Positions 51,482 to 63,027 of a DNA stretch of 64,000 nucleotides are shown in pieces; the first letter of the stretch is position 1; each line of letters opens with the position of its first letter. Origin of the DNA: Rhineura floridana (taxonomy: Eukaryota; Chordata; Lepidosauria; Squamata; Rhineuridae); contig NC_084494.1 in assembly GCF_030035675.1 (NCBI RefSeq), forward strand, positions 18,211,248 to 18,275,247, given 5' to 3'. The notes under the pieces are model-generated. The model was not told the DNA's origin. It did not search any database and saw only the letters and a list, made by a program, of their open reading frames with translations. The translations under genes and the position numbers were made by a program.

Positions 51482-51795
51482 ATTCATAGAATAGTACAGT
51501 TGGAAAGGGCCTATAAGGCCATCATGTCCAACCCCCAGCTCAGTGCAGGAATCCAAGTTAAAGCATACCCAACAAGTGGCTGTCCACCTGCCTCTTGAAT
51601 GCCACCACTGTTGGAGAGCCCACCATCTCTCTAGGTAATTGGGTCCATTACTATGCTTTATGCTGAATGTTCAAAAAACTGACTAAAGGGTGCCTGGTTG
51701 ATCTGTTGCTGTTTTGCAGTTAAAAAACTGGTATTTATCTTGATGTTCAGTCTATTTCCCCTACCCCGTCCCTCTGCATTGATCTGAACATGTTT
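51482..51795 (-). mobile_element. CR1 LINE 3' end, GATTCTATG-type
   Basis: The + strand reads ATTCATAGAATAGTACAGTT, GGCCATCATGTCCAACCCCC and GCCTCTTGAATGCCACCACT, the complement of a bird/reptile CR1 3' UTR and ORF2 end, with the terminal ATTCTATG octamer in complement at its left edge. Confidence 0.85.
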
Positions 51796-52072
51796 GTAAC
51801 TTGTAAGTAAAAGATGAGATTTATTGTGGTGAATAGTAATGGTTTCCTTGAACTTAAGTAAAGGAATCTGTGTGAGATGGTAAACTCTTAGGATTCTGGT
51901 ATCTTTCTCTCTTTTACACCAAGGAAGGAGGTCATTCTAATCCTTGCATGTTTCCTGGCTGCATCAAGCCTTAGGAGAGGCAGCGTATTAATGTTTAAAA
52001 TTAAATCCTTGTATTTGTAAAAGTGGGAGTACTCAAGCTCCATCTTAAGGTGATCCCGCTAGTTAAAAAAAT

Positions 52073-52700
52073 AGAATCACAGAATAGTAGAATTGGAAGG
52101 GTCCCACAAGGCCATCATGTTCAACCCCTGCTCAGTGTAGGAAGCCAGCTTAAAGCATATCTGACAAGTGGCTGTCCAGTTGCCTCTTGAATGCCTCGAG
52201 TGTTGGAGAGCCCACCACCTCCCGTGGTAATTGTTTCCATTGTCATACTGCTCTAACAGGAAGTTTTTCCTGATGTTCGGCTGAAATCTGACTTCCTGCA
52301 ACTTGAGCCCATTATTCTGTGTGCTGTACTCTGGGATGATCAAGAAGAGATCTTGGTCCTCCTCTGTGTGACATTCTTTCAAGTACTTAAAGAGTGCTAT
52401 CACATCTCCCCCACAGTCTTCTTTTCTCAAGGCTAATCATGCCCAGTTCTTTCACTCTGTCTTCATAGGGCTTTGTTTCCATTCCCCAGATCATCCATCC
52501 TTGTTGCCCTCCTCTGAACCTGTTCCAGTATGTTTGCATCCTTCTTAAAGTGCTGTGTCCACAACTGGATGCAGTACTCAAGATGAAGTCTAAGCAGTGC
52601 CGAATAGAGGGGAATTAGTACTTCACATGATTTAGAAATTATACTTCTGTTAATGCAGCCTAAAATAGCATTTGCCTTTTTGCAGCCACATCACACTGTG
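52073..52700 (-). mobile_element. CR1 LINE, 0.6 kb 3' end
   Basis: The minus strand contains the 3' UTR, then upstream ORF2 codons G-D-V-I-A-L-F-K-Y-L-K-E-C-H and, further upstream, E-R-V-K-E-L-G-M-I-S-L-E-K-R-R-L. The terminal CTGTGATTCTA remnant is at its left edge. It is the same lineage as 51482-51795 and 34998-35710. Confidence 0.85.
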
Positions 52701-54221
52701 TGTTTTGTTCAATTATTCCCTAATACAGAGGTTCCCAACCTTTAGGTGTATATCATGCCATCCAGCAGCCCACCTGGACCTTGTTAAGTGGATCCTAATC
52801 TACAGATTGGTCATACCAACTCTTACATTACTATGGAGGATCTGTGCCTTCCAGGCATCTGTGTCTAAGTTTAGGTTCTTAACATCTTTTTATCTACTTA
52901 GGGAGGTATCCTTGTTCTCAATATGCTGAATTGGGAGATGAGTATTCTGTGTTTCTAAAAATGGGGTCACTTATTTATGCACTTGAGAATTGGTTTCTTG
53001 GAGTATCTTTGTCTTTTTAATGCAGCTTGACTTTAATCCAATATTTTTATTGGTGGCTCACATGAACCTATTATTGCTGTTGACTAACGATACTGTCTTT
53101 TGACAATTTGTCTACCGATTGTTTCACATTTCATCTGATGAAGTTCTACTTCTCCATCTCCCTGCTTGTTTTCTTCTAATGGGATTATTCTAATGGGAAT
53201 GCCTTGGATTGTGTCTGTGCCAACCTCAAGTTGGAATTGACTGTGGAATGTCTCACATGCAGTAGAATGAAACGTTTGGGCCATTGGGAAGAATAGTGTC
53301 TCAAGTCCCTTTTTGTGGATTCCAATAATCAAATTCAAGAATCTTCTTCCTCTGCCCCAAATCACTTCCAAAATATGGGAAGTGAGACAGAGGTGTGCAA
53401 ATGCTTACACTGTTAGCTCTTATAATTTTGTTGAACAGGAAGAAATGGTTTCCCAGAAAATGAAGAGAAATAGATGTGAAATAGGTCAAATGGATACACA
53501 ACCAGGCACTGTGTTTTCTGAAAATGAAGACTGAAAAATAGTTTGTAGTGATTCTTCAGTGGTAAATTGAGATTTATTGTTTTACCTAGTCATAGATAGT
53601 AAAAGAAGGACAGAGCTTCCAAAGGTCTGAGTGGGAATATGGATTGCTGAAGAAGAGCTGATCTAGACTGTGATTGCATCTTTGTTTCCGTGTTTTCAGA
53701 TTAGAAGTCTGATAACAGACTTTCCACTTCATTCAGCATCAGTTAAATTAATCTCTATTTTAATTTGATAATCTTGGGAAGCAAATTGCTTCTGAGCAAA
53801 ATAGGTATGTGTCTTGGTCATGTGCAACTGTTGTTGGTTTGGGGGTCACTGAAATTGATGTTGAGGTATTAATCAAATGGCATTAGGCAATTGCTATTAA
53901 CTTGAGATACATTCGAGAGGGGTAGCCTTGTTAAGCAATCTGTTTAAAAAACAGATTTATTGTTGCATAAACTTGCATAAATCCAACTTTAATACTGAAG
54001 GAAGCTCAGTGAGTTAAACAAAGCTCTTATGATGTTACTCCGTTAGCGACAGTGAAATGGATACAAAGCAGGAGGGATACACCTAGCAAGAAAAAGTGCA
54101 AAATGTATGAACTGGGCAGTACAGAGAGATTGGACATGCAGAAATAAGGGTTTCAGTCAATAAGATGCAGAAGTTCCCTTTAAGTCTTCAGGAAGAAATG
54201 AATGCTTAGTAAGAAAGCTCA

Positions 54222-54425
54222 TGTAGTGGCTGGAGTGTTGAGGCAGGCTGAGTAACTTGGGTTCAAATCCCCCTCTCAGCTGTGAAGTATGATTGTAAGA
54301 CCTTGGGCCAGTCACACTCTTTTAGCCCATCTTACCTCACAGGTCAGGATAAATTTGGGGTGGGGGAAAGAGACTGGTATGTCACCCTGAGCTTGATGGA
54401 GGGAAAGTGGGATATAAATGTAAAA
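54222..54425 (+). repeat. CORE-SINE
   Basis: GTGGCTGGAGTGTTGAGGCA, the B-box-like GGGTTCAAATCCCC, CTCTCAGCTGTGAAGT, ACCTTGGGCCAGTCACACTC, CTTACCTCACAGGTCAGGAT, and a 3' body AAAGTGGGATATAAATGT. It is the only clear repeat in the left half of the presumed intron past 52.7 kb. Confidence 0.8.
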
Positions 54426-57425
54426 CATATATGTAATAGAGATGTCCCAACTAAAATTTGAAATCCTGTTGACTTCAGGCGAAGATATCACATCACATGC
54501 TTCATTTTCAGAGGGAGAGGATCTTGTCACCTGGGACTTCAAAATGCTTTCACTGGATTGTGACCTCAAGGTTTTTAGCTCCATGTTGAATGTATTACTG
54601 ACTGTCAGATCACTTTCCTTCCCCCCTGTAAAACGTAGATCATTCTTTTGTTGCTTATATTTTAAAGCATATGAGAGGTAGAATGTTCTGTGACATTTGC
54701 CTTTGTGTGAAGAACTTGCTTTTTCCAATGTTTATTTTTAACTGTTAATTAGTAATGCTCACTGATTTGGGAGTCCTTTGTGCTAAGGGTTGCTTCTGGG
54801 TGTTGCTGTACAATGGTGGTAGTGATGGTGGTGTTATGAATGACTCAAAAAGTGAACTTCTTTTATGTTCAGTGTTTGACTTCCTCTGTCCCCAAAGACT
54901 TACTGCAATATCTTTTAAAAGCCACTGACACGATGCTTGCTCAAATACTAACTTTGAACATTGCATTTGAAAACCCGCTTGGACTTCTGTGAAGTGTCTG
55001 GAGAAAGGGGGGAGAGTCAAAAGCCAGAGAGCAACTTGCAAAAATGCAGCTTTTTGCCCGTGGAAGGAATCGCTAGGAAGCTATTTTTGGCTAGTTGTAG
55101 CGATTGTGAAGGGATGCAAGACTGGAGAAATTGTGATGGGATGCAGGGAAGTAAGTAGATGTGGTGCTTTGCTTCTCTTTCTTGTTCAGCCTTTCTGTTT
55201 TCTAGCTCCTGCTATTAAAATCAGCCTCCCCACATAAAGGGCTCTCAAAACTCCTTAGTTTTTTCTCTCCTCCAGAAGACTATTTGTAATGCAGCCTTGT
55301 ATTTAAGCACTAGCCTGGGTGCTGTAAATGAAAATGGACTTGCGTGCAGGTAAGTGTGGTGGCAGAAGAGAGACTAACTCTCTGTCCCTTCTCTCTGGGC
55401 TTAGCATAGAAACCAGGCCAGGTGCCAGAGGAGGAAAGCCCCTTTTTCAGTTTCTAGCATAAAAATGCAGCTGTCTTGTACAACAGTGTTGTTTGTCACT
55501 CCTCTGCCAGTTCCCAACAAGCTAGTAAAAGTTTTTGGACGCTAGTAATTTTTGTGGGCTTATTTATAGGCTGCTATAGGCACATCAGTACGATAGGTAG
55601 GAATGCTGGTGGAATTTGATTTCTGTGAATTCCAGTAGAAACTGGCCTGATTGACACCTCATGGATCGATGTGTGGATCTGATGTAATAAATGCTCCAGG
55701 TGTAGTAATTATTGGTGCTGTATCATAGCAAGTGTTACTGAAATCAGGGTCTGTTTTCACTGACTGAAGGCCACCTTTGTAAGAGGTGTGAGATGCCTCT
55801 TTTCTTGTAGTGCGTCTGAGAATGAGATTGCTAGAAACTTGAGGACTAGAGAGATGTAGGTTTTCCCCTAATACTAGGATACAGAATTAGATTGTTGCAG
55901 AGTGATGGCTAATGAAAACGAGAAAAAATTGTGTTTAAGATATAGAGGCAGGCTGCTTCCTAAGCTCTTGGGAATGACAACAAGTTGCATATTCTGTAAC
56001 CATTTTCACCTCTTGAGGATTTTTATCCCCAAAGGTTCAGCTTCTCCACTCTCCTACTCGCATATGAACCCAGCTGGGAAAACAGAAAATATTTGTTGAT
56101 GTGCATGCATAAATTGCATATATATTTAGAAATGCATCTTTTCTTCTTATTTTAATTTCCCACCTCCAGATTTCCATGACTAGGTTTGGACCCTAAGAAT
56201 TTTGTTTATGAGTTCCCAGGTGGCCGACATTATGAATGGTGAAGCAACATCCACCTCCCCCATTAGTCATTAAATAGTTAAGCTACATATGGCCAATGAA
56301 ATGCTCATTTCTAACAGTTTCTGGTAAGGGTTTCAAACTGGCTAAGCAGAATTAATATTCTGAGTGGGCTGGAGTCTTAATTTTGTGAGTAAGCTCCGAC
56401 AGTTCAATTCCATTAAAGATTTCTTCCTGAATAATGGCTCTTGATGCTCAAAAATCTTGTGTATGCTTCCAGCAGAGGTCAAGTGCTGCTGTATCTATAA
56501 GATTTGACTCTGGATTGCAACTCATTTGCCTACTGCTTGGTAACAAGCCTTGCCCTAGTAAAACAATGTTTTAAATCTAGGTAGTATTTTGTGGTAACTG
56601 TAGAGCACTGAGATTTGTTACCATAGGATAAATATTTGGTAACAATGGTAATCAAAGTTGTAGATAAGATTCTGATTTCGTGTGTGTGTGTATGATGATC
56701 AGGTTAGTAGTTGTTTCCCTTCCTTAAAGGTAGATTACAGTTGTCAGACAGAAGACAGCTTCCCCTGTCCCTCTAAAGGTCATGAAAAAGAACAATTTTG
56801 TGGAAAGTTCTGGCTTGAAATCAAGTGCTGTGCTTCAAAAATGAAAGGAAACAATTCAGTTTTTCAGTGGCAATGGACTTTAGATATCTTAGCCCGGATG
56901 AAGTCAAACTGATATATGCCCCTGAGACCTTGCTAAATACTTGTTGATGCAATAATCTTTGTTTGAATTGTTTTTGTAATAACTGCCAGAATAGCTATTC
57001 CCACATTATACATGATGGCGATGTGAGAATCATGCTCTCCCAAGAGATTCTCCTGGTGCTGTAAGCCAGACTGCATACTTGAATATATGAAGTGGGCCTG
57101 TATATGAGCCATTGTGTCAGATCGGTCATCCATGTAGCCAAATATTGTCTGCTCCAACTGATAGATGATAGACTTCTTCCAACTTCTAAGACTGTAGAGA
57201 GCTTCTTCCTATTTGTGATCCTTGTAAATGGAGACACCTGGGTTTTGCCAGGCATCTTATAAATGCCCTATGACTCATTTTTTGTCTCTTCCTTTTTTTT
57301 CTTTGCCTTAGATGGATTAGATGAAATAATTTAAAATAGAGATACAGGCACAAAAATGGGGGCAACATGCTTGGTCTGCTGGGCAAGGCATATATGGATA
57401 GGATCAGGTGCAAGAGTGTTGTGAG

Positions 57426-57785
57426 TAGGGATGGGGGAGAAATTCAATTCAGTTCACACTTAAAGGCAAACCCATATAATTCGCACTTCCCAAAACAGTA
57501 CATGAACCAAAACTCCTCCAAATTTTGCAGTGCAGTTCCCCATTCAATTAATGTATACAAAAACATACAGAAATGCATTATATAAGGGAAAATTTCTTGC
57601 AAGGATGTGTGCATTAGGCAAAATTGTTTGCAGAAAAATGTATCGGAAAATTCTTACTAAAATGCAGGTACATTTTCATGATGACTTTTTTTTTAAAAAA
57701 GTGCAAGCTGCTGTAGTAATGTGGAGACTGAAAATACTGGAAAAATGAGAAACAGAAACAAATTTGACAGATTTGGCCATCCCTA
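57426..57785. mobile_element. hAT-like non-autonomous element, TAGGGATGG termini
   Basis: The ends TAGGGATGGGGGAGAAATTC and GACAGATTTGGCCATCCCTA are partial inverted repeats (TAGGGATGG with CCATCCCTA). The 360-bp body is A/T-rich and non-coding, with a T9A6 block. Flanking octamers are not convincingly duplicated, so the superfamily is less certain than for the others. A related fragment lies at 42077. Confidence 0.6.
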
Positions 57786-57825
57786 ACTGTGTATCATGGT
57801 TTTGTATTGGCTTAAATCTGAGAAC

Positions 57826-58350
57826 CAGGGCTGGCGCCAAAGCGGGGCCAGGTCGGGCCCTGGCCGGGGCCCCCTGTAGGGCCCCTCCTTAGGGTGTGGG
57901 GCTAGTGCTCCCCTTCCGCGATCCTCAGCAGGATCAACTCCTGACCCTGCCTCAGATTGCAGAGACATAGCTCCTAGCCCCCCCCCACAGACCGTGCAGG
58001 CCCATGGCGCCCACCTGCTCCACCTGCCTCTTCTCCCGTTTTGTGAATGCCCTGCGTGCTGCGCATGCAGCTGCCATCAACCAAGATGGCAGCAGAAGCT
58101 TCTCTAATGGGCTGATGCCCTACCGCCATATTGATTGACAGCAGGCATATGTGTGCAAGCAATGTAGTGTGCATGCATGCCATAAACATAGATGGTGGTG
58201 GGGGTATCAGCCCCTTAGAGAAGCCTCTGCTGCCATCTTGGTTGATGGCAGCGACCTGCACACCCAGTGATCAGAGAGAAGAGATAGGTGGAGCAGTCCT
58301 GCATGGTCTGTGGGGAGCAGAGGGCCTGGGGCAGGCTGGCGCTGGCCCTG
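57826..58350. mobile_element. Large foldback hAT element, 525 bp, arms of about 200 bp
   Basis: CAGGGCTGGCGCCA and TGGCGCTGGCCCTG are the inverted ends. Octamers CTGAGAAC (57818-57825) and CTGACAAC (58351-58358) match at 7 of 8. Inside, long stretches pair: CTGCCATCAACCAAGATGGC (58069-58088) with GCCATCTTGGTTGATGGCAG (58234-58253), CCCCACAGACCGTGCAGG with CCTGCATGGTCTGTGGGG, and GAAGCTTCTCTAATGGGCTG with AGCCCCTTAGAGAAGCCTC. The loop centres near 58160. It encodes nothing recognisable. The open frames in it on both strands are mirror products of the arms. Confidence 0.88.
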
Positions 58351-58358
58351 CTGACAAC

Positions 58359-59911
58359 AGTGGGATTTTGCTGGTGTAGCATTGCATAAGCTGGATGTGG
58401 GCAGAGGTGGATACAGGGGATAGAATGGAGGAGGGGGTGGTATTAGATGCCGTCCTGTCCATGACTGCAATAGCAGGGCAACATGGAAGATCTAACAGCA
58501 ACATCTACTACTAAATCTTAGTATTGACTGAAACAAGAGTTGCAAATGCCAGTGTTCGTAAGCTCAAGCTTTTGGCTTCTCATCCCTTTCAGCATTCAGT
58601 ATGCATGCTTCTGGTTCTTTAAATCTTCTCTTGGCTTTGCACCCTTTTCTTGCTCTCATTATCCCTGCCTATGACTTTCATTCCTCCCAAACCACCTTTG
58701 AGATCTCCTGCTCTCTTAGGGCCTCACCCCCTCTCCAAAAAATGGGAGGAGAAAAAATGCCAGATGATGGAAGTGAAATTTATTCCAGACTCAACATGTT
58801 TTGGAATGAATCCCTCCTTGGGGGCATAGTAACATCACTTTTCACCAAATGCATAAGATACTGTATTGACTGTTGACAATTCTCAGCAATGTCCCTTTTA
58901 TAATGCCGATGTCATGTCATGTCTCTTTTCCTTCAATTCCTTCCCCAGAAATCTCTTGGGAGAAGCTCTTGCCTAATCCACAGTCTTCATCTTTGCTTGT
59001 AAACCAATGATGCTGTTAAAAAAATTGTGAATGCAGAGCAGCTTGTACCAGGCTTGGTGTTGGTATTGCATCCTTGGGCAGCTGTTGGGGCCTCAGTGCT
59101 GACATGTGCCCTGAAGCACTGCCTCTGATACTTTATTCCAGGAAAGATCTGATAAAGCACTTTTACAAATGTTGTTCTCTTGTTTTTGTGTCAGTGGTAT
59201 GTGGATTATGAAATGCAATTTGTGGTTGTTCAATTAAGACTGGGCATGCTTCTAGCACTCACATTATTCTGAGCTAATTGAGCATACCTTTCTGGAAGTC
59301 AAGAAGCAATGCAGAACATTCAGTGATCAAAGGAATTATGATAGTGCCTGTCTGTTTACAGTAGAGCAGTGCCTCTCTGGTGTTGTACCAGCCACACGGA
59401 AAGCAGTTTGAGGGGAAGGAGAACTGTGCCACTCACAAGTCCGTGGAAAGAATCCAGTGACAAACAGTTCCATCCCATCTCTTGTCCAATCACTGGGTCC
59501 AGATGGGAATTCCTTTACTGGAGGCAGAACAGGGCTGGCTGTAGCTCCCCCTCCTTTTTTTTTTTTTTTGCGCCAAACGCAGCCTTTTCTGGAGTGTTAG
59601 GTCATTGTGCTATACAGTATGGGAGCAAGCATGCTACTGAATGTTGATGGGGCTGACTCCAAAAACACAATCTCAATGCAGTTGTACTCAGTTGGGGCCT
59701 CAGTCACATCATGACATAGTGTTAGATTGCAGGACCATAAAGGAAAAAATCAGTGATAAGTGCTTTCTGTTACTTTTGAGTCTTGCTAGTGGAAGCTATA
59801 TGGAAGGAGCGTGAAAGGCAGTCCGCATCCTTAAATAGCATGTGTAAGGAAAGAAAATGCATTCAGAGGCTGAGGCTGATACTTTAGGAACTATTCCAGA
59901 TGACTTCATAT
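58359..59911. other. Presumed intron, nothing recognised
   Basis: Single-copy-looking sequence with a poly-T tract at about 59557-59571. There are no transposon ends and no exon candidate. Confidence 0.5.
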
Positions 59912-60040
59912 AGATTATTTTATTTTATTTGTTGCTTTCTGTCAAAAAGTATCAAAGTGACTTACAACCATATGAACTATAAAGTTAATATAGAAGTAGT
60001 TTACAAATACAGTATCTGAAATAAAAAATATTACACAGAG
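59912..60040 (-). mobile_element. Old L2-like 3' UTR fragment
   Basis: An ATTATTTTATTTTATTTGTT tail followed by GCTTTCTGTCAAAAAGTATC and AAAGTGACTTACAACCATAT resembles other reversed L2-type 3' ends here. It is short and diverged. Confidence 0.45.
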
Positions 60041-61187
60041 TCTTGTGTCAGGAAAGAAAATACATTCAAAGGGTGAACTATTCATTTTTTTTTCTGGCTT
60101 GGAAAGAAACACCTGCGACTAGTAAGGAAAACATGTATTTTGTAATGACTGCGTTATGCTCTGGATACATGCATGAAGCTGTTGATGTGTGTAGTGGCTG
60201 CTGATCCATATATGCTTGGGGTGGGAAACAAGCTATTCTAAATGCCAGGAAAAGTAACCCACAAACTAACCCTTAAGATAGACTTATTCCCTTTTGCTTC
60301 AGTCATCTGCTGAAATCCCCTAGCTGGCTAAAACTGTAGACAGAGCCAGGAAGAAGTCAGAAAACATCCACTGTTCAAGCGTAGAAGGGATAATGTGTGA
60401 CTGCTTAGCATTTTAGATACTGTATGTTTGTGGGGCCTCTGAACCGGATGATGATGGCTCTAAGTTAATCATTTGGTTTAAGCCGAGCAACTTGTACCTT
60501 GTTTGCCTGCCTGTGTGTTTATTTTCTTTATCAGTAGAGGGGCAGAAATGAGAGAGGGGGCAGCTGTTATTTGAGATGGTTGTAGAAATAAAAATAAATG
60601 CAAACAAAGCATGGGGAAAGTATCTGCTATGGTTGTGTTGACTATAAAATAAAAAGTTCAATCTGTTTAAAATACAGTGTGCCTTTTGAGTGACTTGCAC
60701 CTCATCTTTATTGAGATGTGGACCAAATTAGTGTGTTTAGATGCAATTTCCACTCTGTCCCTTACTGTTCCCATCAATTATAATGGAAAAAAGATCCAGG
60801 CTCTCGATCTGGCCATTGTGCCTGAGGCCAATTCATGGTGGAAGTATATTTTAAATAAATGCCAAATGGAGCTGATGTCTTTAAGAAGCATTTCTGGGCA
60901 GTTGTGTGAGATCAGTGGAGTACTGGATAAATCATACTTAGTTTCCCATGGGGAATGACTAGTATACATAATGCTTGTCTTAACTTGTTCAGCATTAGAA
61001 ATCTGTTGTGATGACAGGCCACAGCTAAGCCTCACTGTTTATTTAATTTAATTTATAAAAACATTCATAATCCTGCTGTTGTCTTTTTAAAAAAAGATAC
61101 CTAGGGCTGCTAGCAAATCAAACAGATAAAATACAGCCAGAATATTAGCAGTTAACTATCCTACAGCCTTTGCCAAATGCTCTATAG

Positions 61188-61536
61188 CAGAGGTTCCCAA
61201 ACTGGACCACCTGTGGTCTGCAAGCTTTGTTCAGGTGGTCCATGGCATGTCCATGTTAAATATCCATACTTATTTTAAATTGCATTCTTACTGCTTCGTG
61301 TGCATCTTATATTGTATTTTGTTGCATTACAATTTGAACCTATGGAATGCAAAGTGCAATATGATAAAATACAATGTAAGAACTAAAAGAAGAAATAAAA
61401 ATACAATTAAAAATCCTACAGCATCTAGTACAGTGCATTACTATTGTAACGACAGGTAGAAAAATCATTAAGTGGTTTGCCAAGAGCCTCAGCAATTTTC
61501 AAGTGGTCTGTGGGGAAAAACATTTGGGAACCACTG
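61188..61536. mobile_element. Non-autonomous hAT element, 349 bp
   Basis: CAGAGGTTCCCAAACTGG and CATTTGGGAACCACTG are inverted ends. Next to them GACCACCTGTGGTCTGC mirrors GTGGTCTGTGGGG. Octamers CTCTATAG (61180-61187) and CTCTACAG (61537-61544) match at 7 of 8. The body is A/T-rich with TACAATTTGAAC and AAATACAATGTAAG stretches and codes for nothing. It is the intact relative of the broken copy at 28818. Confidence 0.85.
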
Positions 61537-61559
61537 CTCTACAGAAGTATTACATTTTT

Positions 61560-61990
61560 ATAGCATGGTGGCTGGTCAGTAGCGACAGCCAGTGTGGAGG
61601 GCATTCCATAGCTGTGGCACCTCAGATGAACCGATTCTCTTCTGCCTCACTGTCAATGATGAAATCCTTGAGGATAATCATCATGGGGACCTCCGATACC
61701 ACCTCTGAGGTCTGTCTGGTACAGGCATTGTTGACTTTTTGTCATTGGCTGAAGACCTGGGTCTTTGGAAAGGCTTGAACTACATGCCAGTTTTGTATAT
61801 TCTTCTCATTCATTGTTAAGTGATTAGTGTTTATTTCTTACATTATTAATAGTTGATTTGCACTTAAGGTGTTTTGTAGTTTGCTGATATGGTTGATGTT
61901 TTAAAGATGCATGTAATCTTTTATTTTTATGATATATGTAACCCACCTTGGGACCATTTGGTGAAAGGCAGGTTTATAAATCCAAGTAAG
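61560..61990 (+). mobile_element. Old L2-like LINE 3' fragment
   Basis: GGAGGGCATTCCATAGCTGT, CATTGGCTGAAGACCTGGGT and CTTTGGAAAGGCTTGAAC correspond to the end of an L2-like ORF2. A T-rich 3' UTR follows with TAACCCACCTTGGGACC and CAGGTTTATAAATCC at its end. Confidence 0.6.
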
Positions 61991-62349
61991 CAGAGGAGGT
62001 ATTATAGTGTAATGGCTACATTAACAGAGTCCCAGGCTATCCAGTCTTGATAGCTCTACACCGTCAACTTACAGTTGAAATTGGCAATTGCTGCACAGAA
62101 TATCTGGCAAGGGGGATAGGAAACATAGCATACCACAGCAATCCTCCTATCCCACCAGTACAAGGCTATGAGACACTAGGTAGGCACAACTATGAGAGGT
62201 AAACCCCCTCTGCCTTTGTCTGCCCAGGTTTCTCTAATATTTGCTGGGTCAGCATGCTTATTCAGGATTATATCTGACTTACCTGACACTTCAGCAGTGA
62301 CCGACCTGACACTTCAGCAGTAACAGTTTTAAAATGCAAGGGACTGATG

Positions 62350-62480
62350 GCACTATTTATTTACAAAATGTGTGCTCTGCCTTTCAAAAAAGAAGGCCCC
62401 AACACAGCTTATATAACTATTTAAAAAGGCAATATACCATGAAAGCACAATAATACAGTACAGATAATAAAAAATACTTG
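62350..62480 (-). mobile_element. Old L2-like 3' UTR fragment
   Basis: TATTTATTTACAAAATGTGT, GCTCTGCCTTTCAAAAAAG and GGCCCCAACACAGCTTATAT correspond to an inverted L2-type 3' UTR. The A-rich end CAGATAATAAAAAAT lies upstream in its own orientation. Confidence 0.45.
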
Positions 62481-62882
62481 GGGAGATACTAGCTGGGAGA
62501 ATGATTAGATGGGTAGTTAGCTGATAATTGTCTAGCATTTGTTACATTTGCCTGAACCATCAATTTCCCATTGCCTCCTGGTGTTGCCCCTTTGGGAAAG
62601 ACTGACACTTCAAGCAGAGGTCTCAGAAGGAAATAACCTATCCACATGAGGTGTGTTATACCAGCACAAGGTCTGGCAGCAGTTAACAGTGCCTATTGTA
62701 GGTGGAGTTTCAGGTCTTGATATTTTGGTTGGCCCTGCAGTGCTGTTGTCTACAAGGGCTACAATATAGGCGACAAACGTTTTTCAAAAGTGTGATAGTT
62801 ATACGTGATTAACAGTTGGGATAATATTGCTTTAGTGGTGGTGAACTTTCATCTTGGCAACTGATTTGTAGATCATCTTAAT

Positions 62883-63019
62883 CTGGGTTGGTGGACCTGT
62901 GGTCCTCCAGATACTGTTGGACTACAATTCTGATCATCCCTGACCACTGGCCACCCTGACTGGGGTTGATGTGAGCTTAGTCCAATAACATCTGGAGGGT
63001 CACAGTTTCCCCAACCCTG
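62883..63019. mobile_element. Foldback hAT mini-element
   Basis: CTGGGTTGGTGGACCTGTGG and CACAGTTTCCCCAACCCTG are the ends. GTTGGACTACAATTCTGATC and the right arm TTAGTCCAATAACATCTGG pair. Octamers ATCTTAAT (62875-62882) and ATCTGAAT (63020-63027) match at 7 of 8. Confidence 0.85.
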
Positions 63020-63027
63020 ATCTGAAT

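Noticed and set aside
57783-58504. Several overlapping open frames on both strands
   Set aside because: They are products of the GC-rich inverted arms of the foldback hAT element at 57826-58350.
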